A stretch of 10,477 nt of DNA from JABFRJ01 sp031379035. GTDB lineage: Bacteria > Pseudomonadota > Alphaproteobacteria > Rhizobiales > Hyphomicrobiaceae. A program made the position numbers and the translations under genes. The stretch's first letter is position 1, and each line of letters begins with the position of its first letter. Below, piece by piece: positions 1-7,093 of the stretch. The notes beneath the pieces are model-generated. The model saw only the letters and a list, made by a program, of their open reading frames with translations, did not search any database and was not told the origin of the DNA. The stretch covers positions 1 to 10,477 of the forward strand of contig JANNEU010000060.1 of NCBI GenBank assembly GCA_031379035.1, read 5' to 3'.

Positions 1-2061
1 CGTGAGAAGTCCGTTGCCGACAAACTGCACCGGCGAGAGATTGACGGCGATCTTGATGTGCGCTGGCCACGTCGCTGCCACCGTGCACGCTTCGGTCAGC
101 ACCCATGCACCGAGCTTGTCGATCAGCCCGATCTCTTCGGCGACAGGTACGAACTCTGCCGGCGACACAAAGGGGCGGCCCGGCCGAGGCCAACGCAACA
201 GCGCTTCGCAGCCGACGACCGTACGCTGGCTGAGACTGACGATAGGTTGATAGTGTAACGTGAACTCGCCGTTTTCGACGGCTGCTCTGAGATCGCGCTC
301 CAGCTCCCGCCGCGCACGCACGGGGGCTTCCAGCGCTGCATCATAGCCGATGGCGGTGTTCCGACCGGCCGCTTTGGCGCGATAAAGTGCAAGATCGGCC
401 CGCTGCATGAGGCCTTCTGGCGTGCGGCCGTCGTCGGGGGCCAGCGTCGTGCCGATGCTGGCACCGATGACGACCTGATGCCCGCAGATGTCGAACGGTT
501 GCGACAGCAGTTGCAGGAGGCGCTGTGCCAGGCCTTCCGGATCGACATTGCTGCGTGCATTGCGTTGGAGGATGGCGAACTCATCGCCGCCCATGCGTGC
601 GACGACGTCTTCCTGCCTAACGGCACCGCGCAAGCGATTGGCTACAGCAACGAGCAGTGCATCGCCCATGGGATGGCCGTGCGTATCATTGACCTCCTTG
701 AAGTGATCAAGGTCGATGGCGATCACAGCAAACTTGTCCTGGCCTGACACGCCGTGCTCGTCTGCCGGTAGAGCCTGCACGCAGGCCTCCAGGCACTCGG
801 CAAAGCCGCGGCGGTTCTGCAATTCCGTCAACGCATCCTGGCGGGCCAGTAACCGCGCGCGCGCATCGGCCTGGCGCTTCTCTGTCACGTCTTCATGTGT
901 CGTGACCCAGCCGCCATTTTCCAGCGGCGTCAGCGTGACGCTGTAGGTGCGTCCATCGCTGCGATTTCGCGTGTAGGTCGCGGGTGTACCGCGCGCGATG
1001 GCGCTGCGATACTCTGCCATGATCGCTGAGACGCTATTGCCGATACTATCGGTGCGGTGCGCCAGAATATCAACCAATGGCGTTCCCTGCATGGTCAGAT
1101 CGACCGGCAAATCATAAAGCCGCTGATAACTGGCATTTGAAACGATCAACCGCTCGTCGGCATCGAACATGGCCAGTCCGCGCTGCATATTGTTGAGCGC
1201 GATGTCGAGCCAGAGATTGACCTGCTCCAACCGGCCGCGATGCTCGCGCAACGCCACCGCGTTGGCGCGGAACACACCGAGTGCGCGCGCCAGATCGCCG
1301 ATCTCGTCGGGTCCGTCGGCTCTGGCGAGTTGCCGATGCGCAGGTGGGTTCGAGAAATCATTGCGCGACAGGCGCACCATACTCCGGGAGATAATGCGCA
1401 GCCGCTCCGTCACGCGGTGCAGCAGCAGCCAGCCAATCGGCCCGATAAACGCCAACGCAATCGCCGACGTCATGCTGACCCACTCGGCTAGGTAGGCCGC
1501 CGTCTTCGCCAGCCGGTCTGCGTCGTCCGACATACGTGTGATGAAGCCGCGGCGCTCGGCCCGCGCCTGGGTGTGCAGCGTCGCCGCGATTGACCCATAG
1601 ACGGCGAGAGGTTCGGCCGCTGCGCCTTGCCCAGCCAGAGCACGTGCGATGACTGCTTTGGTGGCCTGGTTCAAGGACGGCATCAGCGCCCGCACAGTGT
1701 CCCAGGTTCCTGGCGCGCGGCGCGCAACGTTACGCGACATCTGCCGTTCAATCTGATCGAGCCTCGGCTTGAGCAGAATCGAGCGCCCGGGCAGGCGTGC
1801 ATCGCGCGCCACCGCCTCAAGCACGCGTTGGTGCCGCTCCAGCAGCGTGTCGAATTCAAGCGTGCCGGCGAGCCCAATCGTGCCGGCATCGCGCAGCCCG
1901 TTGGCGGCCTCGACCGCTGTCCGCGAAAAGTGGAGCGAGGCCGCCGCAAGGCCAGCCACCGCTACGAATGCGACAGCCACGATGGCGTTGAGCCGTGTCG
2001 TGATACTTTGCGGCCAGCAGACCTCGAAACCCAATACTTGCATACGCCAACCGCGCTCCAT
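1..2061 (-). CDS. Membrane HAMP-PAS-GGDEF-EAL cyclic-di-GMP signalling protein (C-terminus beyond left edge)
   Basis: This protein probably makes and/or degrades the second messenger cyclic di-GMP at the inner membrane; 687 residues are visible. Domain order: membrane helix about 24-43; periplasmic region about 45-190 that I cannot assign; second helix about 193-215; HAMP about 216-270 (DEIGDLARAL, 252-261); PAS about 285-395 (NNMQRGLAMFDADERL, 290-305, then HEDVTEKRQ); GGDEF about 405-575; EAL from about 585. The GGDEF loop MGGDEF (490-495) is intact and is preceded five residues earlier by the inhibitory-site motif RQED (482-485). The EAL part shows YQPIVSL, EALLRW (619-624) and NLSPVQF (674-680), so the visible half looks catalytically competent; about the last 170 residues lie off the window. 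The usual LTGLPNR is altered to LTELQNR (411-417). Start: ATG at 2061; an in-frame ATG at 2043 is nearly as good, and neither has a well-spaced ribosome site. The ligase gene lies 144 bp upstream on the same strand. The sensed signal is unknown. Confidence 0.93.
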   Translation of the reverse strand, partial: MERGWRMQVLGFEVCWPQSITTRLNAIVAVAFVAVAGLAAASLHFSRTAVEAANGLRDAGTIGLAGTLEFDTLLERHQRVLEAVARDARLPGRSILLKPRLDQIERQMSRNVARRAPGTWDTVRALMPSLNQATKAVIARALAGQGAAAEPLAVYGSIAATLHTQARAERRGFITRMSDDADRLAKTAAYLAEWVSMTSAIALAFIGPIGWLLLHRVTERLRIISRSMVRLSRNDFSNPPAHRQLARADGPDEIGDLARALGVFRANAVALREHRGRLEQVNLWLDIALNNMQRGLAMFDADERLIVSNASYQRLYDLPVDLTMQGTPLVDILAHRTDSIGNSVSAIMAEYRSAIARGTPATYTRNRSDGRTYSVTLTPLENGGWVTTHEDVTEKRQADARARLLARQDALTELQNRRGFAECLEACVQALPADEHGVSGQDKFAVIAIDLDHFKEVNDTHGHPMGDALLVAVANRLRGAVRQEDVVARMGGDEFAILQRNARSNVDPEGLAQRLLQLLSQPFDICGHQVVIGASIGTTLAPDDGRTPEGLMQRADLALYRAKAAGRNTAIGYDAALEAPVRARRELERDLRAAVENGEFTLHYQPIVSLSQRTVVGCEALLRWPRPGRPFVSPAEFVPVAEEIGLIDKLGAWVLTEACTVAATWPAHIKIAVNLSPVQFVGNGLLT

Positions 2062-2128
2062 TGAACTGGGCGTCTCGTCTCCGCTGATTGGGAGACTTGG
2101 CGATCGACTTCGCGTGCGATGGCGACCA

Positions 2129-2151
2129 CACAGCAATCTTAGGTTGCTGTG
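2129..2151. promoter_or_regulatory. 8-7-8 inverted repeat upstream of the GGDEF-EAL gene
   Basis: CACAGCAA (2129-2136) and TTGCTGTG (2144-2151) form a perfect 8-bp inverted repeat with a 7-nt centre, next to an A/T-rich run (2152-2160). It lies 67 bp before the GGDEF-EAL start and 54 bp beyond the ligase stop. It could be an operator in the GGDEF-EAL promoter or a hairpin ending ligase transcription. No T-run follows it on the minus strand, so an intrinsic terminator is the weaker reading. Confidence 0.35.
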
Positions 2152-2186
2152 ATAAATAAAGTGCTAACGGCGGGTGTTTGGAGCAG

Positions 2187-2214
2187 GTCGTTCAAGCCAT
2201 GTCGTTTAAGCCAT
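2187..2214. repeat. 14-nt imperfect tandem duplication at the ligase stop codon
   Basis: GTCGTTCAAGCCAT (2187-2200) is followed directly by GTCGTTTAAGCCAT (2201-2214), 13 of 14 identical, and then a further GTCG. Read on the minus strand, the second copy holds the final Met-Ala-stop of the ligase and the first copy lies just after the stop. It looks like a slippage duplication with no evident function. Confidence 0.7.
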
Positions 2215-3840
2215 GTCGGGCAACTTGAAGTCAGCATACTTGGCGCGCAGGTCGCGCTTGGAGACCTTGCCGGTCGGTCCGATGGGCAAGGCATCGACGA
2301 ACAAGACGTCATCGGGCAGCTGCCACTTGGCCAGTTTGGTATCCAGCAGTGCCAAGATTTCCTCTTTGGTCGCCCGGCTATCCGGCGTCAGCACGGCCAC
2401 CAGCACCGGCCGCTCCGTCCACTTCGGATGTGGAATGCCGATCACCGCGCAGTTGGCGAGCCCGGGGTGCGCCATTGCCGCGTTCTCGACATCGATGGAG
2501 GAGATCCACTCGCCGCCTGATTTCACAAGATCCTTGGTGCGATCAACAATGGTCAGCAAACCGTTGGGCGCAATGCGCGCCACGTCGCCGGTGGCGAACC
2601 AGCCATCCTTGTCGATCGCGCGCGTGCTGGCCCCCTCGTTTTTGAAGTAACCAGAGATGATGGCATTGCCGCGCACGAACAACTCGCCCGCTGCCACATC
2701 GTCCTTCGGCAGCAGTGTGCCGGCCTCATCCACGATCTTGAGGTCGACGCCATAGACGCGGCGGCCCTGCTTGGCTTTCAGCTCCACGCGCTCTGCGAAG
2801 TCCAGGTTCTCTTCGTCAGGCAGCAAGTGGCCGACGGTGCCGAGCGGGCTCATCTCGGTCATGCCCCAGCCCTGAATGACGGTGACGCCGTAGTCTTTTT
2901 CGAACACCTCGATCATCGGCTTAGGCGCTGCCGAGCCACCGATCAGCACATGCTTCAAACCAACCGGCTTGCGCCCGCGCTTTTTCATTTCAGCGAGCAA
3001 GCCGAGCCACACAGTCGGCACACCCCATGACCCTGCCGCGTGTTCGCTTTCTATCAGATCAAACAAGCTCGCTCCGTCCAGCTTCGGACCCGGGAAGATC
3101 AGCGACGTGCCGGTGATCGCTGAGGAATAGGGGAGACCCCACGCATTGACGTGAAACAGCGGAACAACGGGCAAAATCGACCGGCCGGCACCGAATGCAA
3201 TATTGATGGATGCCACCGAGTAGAGCGCGTGCAGAACGGTCGAGCGATGTGAATACAGCGCGCCTTTGGGGTCGCCGGTGGTGCCTGACGTATAGCACAG
3301 CGCGGAGGCGGTTTCCTCTGGGAACTCGGGCCAGACGATCACATCGGAGGCGGGCGCGATCAGCGTCTCGTAGCAGTGCGTGCCCGCCCCCTCCGGCATG
3401 TGTGCCGCGTCCGTCATCGCGACGTAGTGCTTGATCGGCTTCCAGTGTGCTTTGAACTTGTCCACGATCGGCGCGAACGACGTGTCGAAAAAGAGCGCGA
3501 CGTCTTCGGCATGATTGACGATGTAGATGAACTGCTCTGGCGAGAGGCGTGGATTGACGGTGTGGCAGACCGCACCGATGCCCGAGATGGCATAGTAGAG
3601 TTCGAAGTGCCGGTAGCCGTTCCAAGCCAGCGTGGCGACACGATCGCCGGGCTTAACGCCCATGGCGATCAGCGCGTTGGCGAGCTTGGCGATGCGCTTC
3701 TTGCTGTCGGCGTAGGTGTAGCGATGAATGCCGCCTTCCACCGTCTGCGACACCATCGGGATGGTCCCATAAACCTCGGCGGCAAAATCAATCAGGCCGG
3801 AAACCAAGAGCGGCCGGTTCATCATCTTGCCGGTGAGCAT
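2206..3840 (-). CDS. Acyl-CoA ligase (AMP-forming, FadD-like fatty-acid--CoA ligase)
   Basis: This is an ANL-superfamily enzyme of 544 residues that activates a carboxylic acid, probably a medium- or long-chain fatty acid, to its CoA thioester through an acyl-adenylate in the cytoplasm. Visible motifs in order: ATP/phosphate loop YTSGTTGDPKG (183-193), GWGMTEMSP (324-332), GWFATGD (413-419), hinge DRTKDLVKSGGEW (433-445), and C-terminal GPTGK with the adenylation lysine K525. All key positions are present and the length is normal for the family. The start at 3840 is chosen because GGGAG sits 8 nt upstream; reading on to an ATG at 4086 would overlap the divergent gene and add about 80 unfamily-like residues. 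It is divergent from the hydratase/dehydrogenase gene, so both probably serve fatty-acid degradation. Chain-length preference cannot be read from sequence, and aromatic or short-branched acids are possible substrates. Confidence 0.93.
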   Translation of the reverse strand: MLTGKMMNRPLLVSGLIDFAAEVYGTIPMVSQTVEGGIHRYTYADSKKRIAKLANALIAMGVKPGDRVATLAWNGYRHFELYYAISGIGAVCHTVNPRLSPEQFIYIVNHAEDVALFFDTSFAPIVDKFKAHWKPIKHYVAMTDAAHMPEGAGTHCYETLIAPASDVIVWPEFPEETASALCYTSGTTGDPKGALYSHRSTVLHALYSVASINIAFGAGRSILPVVPLFHVNAWGLPYSSAITGTSLIFPGPKLDGASLFDLIESEHAAGSWGVPTVWLGLLAEMKKRGRKPVGLKHVLIGGSAAPKPMIEVFEKDYGVTVIQGWGMTEMSPLGTVGHLLPDEENLDFAERVELKAKQGRRVYGVDLKIVDEAGTLLPKDDVAAGELFVRGNAIISGYFKNEGASTRAIDKDGWFATGDVARIAPNGLLTIVDRTKDLVKSGGEWISSIDVENAAMAHPGLANCAVIGIPHPKWTERPVLVAVLTPDSRATKEEILALLDTKLAKWQLPDDVLFVDALPIGPTGKVSKRDLRAKYADFKLPDMA

Positions 3841-3986
3841 GCGTAAGTCTCCCAAGAGGTTATGGTCGCCGCCGTTGTGGTCCGGCCGGCGGGTCGTTTT
3901 GATCGCAGGTCTGGCTGGCTCGTCTGGCCCACACCTCAGGCCACACATCAGCATTGACGTATGCGGCAACAATAGCCGAGACAGGG

Positions 3987-4004
3987 GTGATCGGCCAAGA
4001 TCAC
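3987..4004. promoter_or_regulatory. GTGATC-6-GATCAC dyad in the divergent beta-oxidation promoter region
   Basis: A perfect inverted repeat, GTGATC (3987-3992), GGCCAA spacer, GATCAC (3999-4004), lies 69 bp before the hydratase/dehydrogenase start and 146 bp before the ligase start. A further GTGATC half-site occurs at 4033-4038, inside a GCCCG/CGGGC hairpin (4029-4046). The 233-bp spacer 3841-4073 must hold both divergent promoters, so a shared operator is plausible, for example for a TetR- or GntR-type fatty-acid regulator. I cannot match the site to a known consensus and see no convincing -35/-10 pair. Confidence 0.4.
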
Positions 4005-4073
4005 TCTTTCGTCGACCCAATTTGTTCAGCCCGTGATCCGCCGGGCACAGTGCCATCCCCTGAGGAGACCGCC

Positions 4074-6197
4074 ATGAGCGCAGCAACCTACGGCCCCGTA
4101 TCGGCGACGCGCGACGGCGCGATTGCCGTCATTCGCATCGACAACCCGCCGGTGAACGCGCTCAGCCAGCCGGTGCGGTCTGGGCTCGTGGAGGCCTTCG
4201 CGGCGGCCAACGCCGATGCAGACGTCAAAGCCATTGTTCTCACCGGAACCGGAAAAGCGTTCTCGGCCGGCGCGGACATCACCGAGTTTGCAAAGGGCCG
4301 TTCTGGCCCCCCCTTGTATGAAGTGATCAACACGATTGAAGCCTCGCCGAAACCAGTGGTGGCTGCGATCAATGGCTTGTCGCTGGGCGGTGGGTTCGAG
4401 ATCCCGCTCGGGTGCCATTATCGGGTGGCGTCGAAGGCTGTGAAGCAGCTCGGTCTGCCGGAAGTGAAAATCGGCATCATTCCCGGGGCCGGCGGGACCC
4501 AGCGGCTGCCGCGCGTGATCGGTGTGGACGCGGCGTTGGACATGATTACCTCAGGCGCGCCGATGGACGCGACCAAGGCCCTGGCGCTTGGTGCGGTCGA
4601 TGCGGTTGTGGATGGCGATGTGGTGGCGGGTGCAGTGGCGTTCGCGAACGATCTGATCGCTAAGGGTGCCGGCCCACGCCGCACGTCAGCGCTGACCATC
4701 GACATGAGCAAGGTGGCGCCGGACGCGTTCGACAAGCGGCGCGCAGCGCTGGCACGGCATCCGAGCGGGCCGGTGGCGGCACGCGCCTGCATCGATGCGG
4801 TGGAAGCGGCGACGACAATGAATTTCGCCGACGGCATGAAGCGTGAACTTGAGCTGATCATGGAAGCAATGGGCACGCCCTACGCCAAGGCGCTGCAGTA
4901 TGCGTTCTTCGCGGAGCGGCAAGCGGGCAACATCCCTGGTATTGGCGCGGGTGTGAAGACGCGGGAGATCAAGTCGGTTGGTGTGCTTGGTGCTGGCACC
5001 ATGGGCACCGGCATCACGCTGGCGTTCCTGCAAGCTGGCATTCCCGTGACCATTGTCGAGATGAAACAGGAACCGCTCGACAAAGGCGTGGCGCGCATCC
5101 GCGAAACCATCGAGGTTAACGTCAAACGCGGCCGCATGACGGCTGAGCAAGCAGCAAGTGTCGCGCAAGGCCTCACGCCGTCGCTCGATATGAACGCGTT
5201 CGCTGGCGTCGATCTCGTCATCGAAGCCGTGTTCGAAAGCATGGCGATTAAGAAAGATGTGTTCGGCAAGCTGGACGCCATCTGCAAGCCCGGCGCGATC
5301 CTCGCCTCCAACACGTCGACGCTCGATATTGACGAAATCGCCGCCTCGACCAAGCGCCCGCAAGACGTGCTCGGTCTTCACTTCTTCTCGCCGGCCAATA
5401 TCATGCGGCTGCTGGAGATCGTGCGCGGCAAGGCCACCGCCGATGATGCTCTCGCAACCGCGATGGCGCTCTCGAAGCGCATCAACAAGGTCGGCGTCGT
5501 CTCTGGTGTGTGCTTCGGCTTCATCGGCAATCGCATGCTGGAAAGTTACGGCGAGGAAGTCCAAGCCATGCTGCTCGAAGGTGCCAATGTCGTCGATGTC
5601 GACAAGGCGCTGGAAGGCTGGGGCTGGGCCATGGGTCCGCTGGCGGTGATGGACCTGGCCGGCATCGACGTTGGCTGGCGCATCCGCAAGGAGCACGCCA
5701 TTTCTGACGAGCGCCGGCGTCTCTATCGCGTGACCGATGCCATCGCCGACGCCGGCAAGTTCGGCCAGAAAACGGGTGCGGGCTATTACAAGTATGGCGC
5801 GGACCGCAAGCGCGTGGAAGACCCAGCTGTGACCGCCATGTTCCGCGCCGAAGCCGCCAAGCAGGGCATCGAGCCGCGCAACGGCATTCCAGCGGAAGAG
5901 TTGATTGAGCGTACGCTGCTGCGCTTGGTGAACACGGGCGCGGAAGTTCTGGACGAAGGCATCGCTATGCGCGCCAGCGACATTGATACGATCTATCTCA
6001 ACGGCTACGGCTTCCTGGCCTGGCGCGGCGGGCCGATGTGGCAGGCCGATAACATGGGCCTCGACAAAGTCTCCGAGCGCATCAAGTTTTACGAGAATAA
6101 GTACGGCGAGCGTTGGAAAATCGCGCCGCTGATTGAAAAACTCGCCAAGGAAGGCGGGACGTTTGCCGCCCTCGACAAAGCCAAAGCGAAGGGGTGA
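4074..6197 (+). CDS. fadJ: Bifunctional enoyl-CoA hydratase / 3-hydroxyacyl-CoA dehydrogenase (FadB/FadJ-like)
   Basis: This 707-residue beta-oxidation multienzyme hydrates trans-2-enoyl-CoA and oxidises the resulting 3-hydroxyacyl-CoA with NAD+. The hydratase domain (about 10-200) has the oxyanion-hole region GKAFSAGADITEF (60-72), catalytic-type Glu109 in GGGFE and Glu130 in LPEVKIG, then IPGAGGTQRLPR. The dehydrogenase part (about 300-690) has the Rossmann motif GVLGAGTMGTG (303-313), Ser415 in SNTSTL, His436 in LHFFSP, Glu448 and Asn486 in GFIGNR; the 21, 12 and 50 residue spacings match the mitochondrial enzyme. The length fits FadJ or peroxisomal MFE1. The Glu109-Glu130 gap appears one residue longer than the usual crotonase spacing. 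Start at 4074 follows GAGGAG by 7 nt; an upstream ATG at 3954 would add 40 unrelated residues. No thiolase follows, unlike a fadBA operon, so the symbol is by similarity. It is divergent from the ligase, and the repeat element begins 27 bp after the stop. Confidence 0.95.
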   Translation: MSAATYGPVSATRDGAIAVIRIDNPPVNALSQPVRSGLVEAFAAANADADVKAIVLTGTGKAFSAGADITEFAKGRSGPPLYEVINTIEASPKPVVAAINGLSLGGGFEIPLGCHYRVASKAVKQLGLPEVKIGIIPGAGGTQRLPRVIGVDAALDMITSGAPMDATKALALGAVDAVVDGDVVAGAVAFANDLIAKGAGPRRTSALTIDMSKVAPDAFDKRRAALARHPSGPVAARACIDAVEAATTMNFADGMKRELELIMEAMGTPYAKALQYAFFAERQAGNIPGIGAGVKTREIKSVGVLGAGTMGTGITLAFLQAGIPVTIVEMKQEPLDKGVARIRETIEVNVKRGRMTAEQAASVAQGLTPSLDMNAFAGVDLVIEAVFESMAIKKDVFGKLDAICKPGAILASNTSTLDIDEIAASTKRPQDVLGLHFFSPANIMRLLEIVRGKATADDALATAMALSKRINKVGVVSGVCFGFIGNRMLESYGEEVQAMLLEGANVVDVDKALEGWGWAMGPLAVMDLAGIDVGWRIRKEHAISDERRRLYRVTDAIADAGKFGQKTGAGYYKYGADRKRVEDPAVTAMFRAEAAKQGIEPRNGIPAEELIERTLLRLVNTGAEVLDEGIAMRASDIDTIYLNGYGFLAWRGGPMWQADNMGLDKVSERIKFYENKYGERWKIAPLIEKLAKEGGTFAALDKAKAKG

Positions 6198-6223
6198 GTG
6201 CGACCGCGCGCCACCCACACCAT

Positions 6224-6369
6224 TGTCATCCTCGGGCTTGTCCCGAGGACCCAGTGTGCCACGAGTTACAAAGCAGAACCTCGGGACTGCGTCGTGGCAA
6301 CGGTTGCGACAACCATGCAGCCCACCACGCGTTGAACCATGGGTCCTCGGGACAAGCCCGAGGATGACA
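6224..6369. repeat. 146-bp REPIN/BIME-like element: two inverted hairpin-forming arms
   Basis: Arms 6224-6253 and 6340-6369 are perfect 30-bp reverse complements separated by 86 bp. Each arm is itself a hairpin with an 8-bp stem TCCTCGGG/CCCGAGGA and a 5-nt loop (6229-6249 and 6344-6364). The spacer holds two more dyads, TGCCACGA (6257-6264) with TCGTGGCA (6292-6299) and GGTTG-CGA-CAACC (6302-6314), plus a further CCTCGGGAC (6279-6287), so the whole element can fold. This architecture is that of paired REP sequences, and from memory the CCTCGGGCTTGTCCCGAGG core is a common intergenic repeat in rhizobial genomes. No target-site duplication is seen. It begins 27 bp after the upstream stop and ends 31 bp before trpF, so it may also end or attenuate upstream transcription. 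Confidence 0.9.
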
Positions 6370-6400
6370 TCTCTTGTGTTGTTGTTGGTGAACACGACGA

Positions 6401-7048
6401 ATGCCCACACGCGTCAAAATCTGCGGGATCAAGACCGCTGACATCATGCGTGCGACGCTGGACGCGGGTGCGGATGATGTGGGGTTGGTGTTCTTCGGCA
6501 AGAGCCCGCGCAATGTGAGCGTTGGCGAAGCGGTGGACCTAGCCGACATTGCCCGCGGCCGGGCGCGTATCGTCGTGCTCACTGTTGATGCCGATGACGC
6601 GCAACTCGATGCCATCGCGCGAACCGTCAAGCCGGACCTGCTGCAATTGCACGGGAAAGAAACACCCGAACGGGTGCACGCTGTCAAATTGCGCTGGAAC
6701 ATCCCCGTCATGAAAGCTATCGGCGTCGCCTCACGCGCCGATGCCGATCGCGCGCTCACTTATGAGAGCTGCGCCGATCTCATCCTGTTCGACGCCAAGC
6801 CGCCGAAAGATGCCACGCTGCCCGGCGGCAACGGCCTCGCCTTCGATTGGTCAATGATCGCGCACGTGGCCGGTCGCATGCCGTGGATGCTGTCCGGCGG
6901 TCTCACGCCCGCCAACGTCGCCGAGGCAGTCCGCGTGACGCGCGCGCCTGCCGTCGATGTGTCCTCCGGTGTCGAAATCGCGCCCGGCCAGAAGGATGAA
7001 GCGCTTATCAGGGCGTTCATCGCGGCAGCCAAACGGGCACCGTTGTGA
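6401..7048 (+). CDS. trpF: Phosphoribosylanthranilate isomerase (tryptophan biosynthesis)
   Basis: TrpF carries out the Amadori rearrangement of N-(5-phosphoribosyl)anthranilate to CdRP, the third step from chorismate to tryptophan, in the cytoplasm. The 215 residues form a full-length TIM barrel with the family's hallmarks: catalytic Cys8 in VKICGIK, LLQLHGKE (80-87), catalytic Asp131 in LILFDAKPP, and the phosphate-binding segments SGGLTP (165-170) and DVSSGVE (186-192). The ATG at 6401 begins directly before the conserved first strand; upstream only a weak GGTG is present, 10 nt away. The gene stands alone: trpB and trpA, which follow trpF in many alphaproteobacteria, are absent, and a convergent hydrolase gene follows after 45 bp. 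Its leader consists almost wholly of the inverted-repeat element, so its promoter is either within that element or upstream, by readthrough. Confidence 0.96.
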   Translation: MPTRVKICGIKTADIMRATLDAGADDVGLVFFGKSPRNVSVGEAVDLADIARGRARIVVLTVDADDAQLDAIARTVKPDLLQLHGKETPERVHAVKLRWNIPVMKAIGVASRADADRALTYESCADLILFDAKPPKDATLPGGNGLAFDWSMIAHVAGRMPWMLSGGLTPANVAEAVRVTRAPAVDVSSGVEIAPGQKDEALIRAFIAAAKRAPL

Positions 7049-7074
7049 TGTGAGGTTGTGCTGTGGACGCATTG

Positions 7075-7093
7075 CCGTCGCGTCATGTGACGG
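7075..7093. terminator. Possible hairpin between convergent trpF and hydrolase genes
   Basis: The 45-bp convergent gap contains two mutually exclusive short stems: CCGTC (7075-7079) with GACGG (7089-7093), and CGTCA-TG-TGACG (7081-7092). It sits where a shared terminator would be expected, but the stems are short and no T-run is present on either strand. Confidence 0.22.

Noticed and set aside
123..626. 167-residue minus-strand open frame inside the GGDEF-EAL gene
   Set aside because: It is a shifted frame of the real gene, whose reading frame gives MGGDEF, RQED and EALLRW without interruption.
3954..4073. N-terminal extension of the hydratase/dehydrogenase to an ATG at 3954
   Set aside because: The added 40 residues run through the likely promoter and dyad, whereas the ATG at 4074 has GAGGAG at good spacing and gives the usual N-terminus.
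3841..4086. N-terminal extension of the acyl-CoA ligase to an ATG at 4086
   Set aside because: The added residues do not resemble the family, they overlap the start of the divergent gene, and the ATG at 3840 has a well-placed GGGAG.
6224..6369. Inverted repeats read as the ends of an insertion sequence or MITE
   Set aside because: No transposase lies between the arms and no target-site duplication flanks them; the self-complementary arms fit a REP doublet better, although a MITE origin is not excluded.
4686..6410. 574-residue open frame on the minus strand opposite the hydratase/dehydrogenase gene
   Set aside because: It is an antisense shadow of a strongly supported gene in high-GC DNA, and its first part is a translation of the inverted-repeat element. 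It has no recognisable domain.
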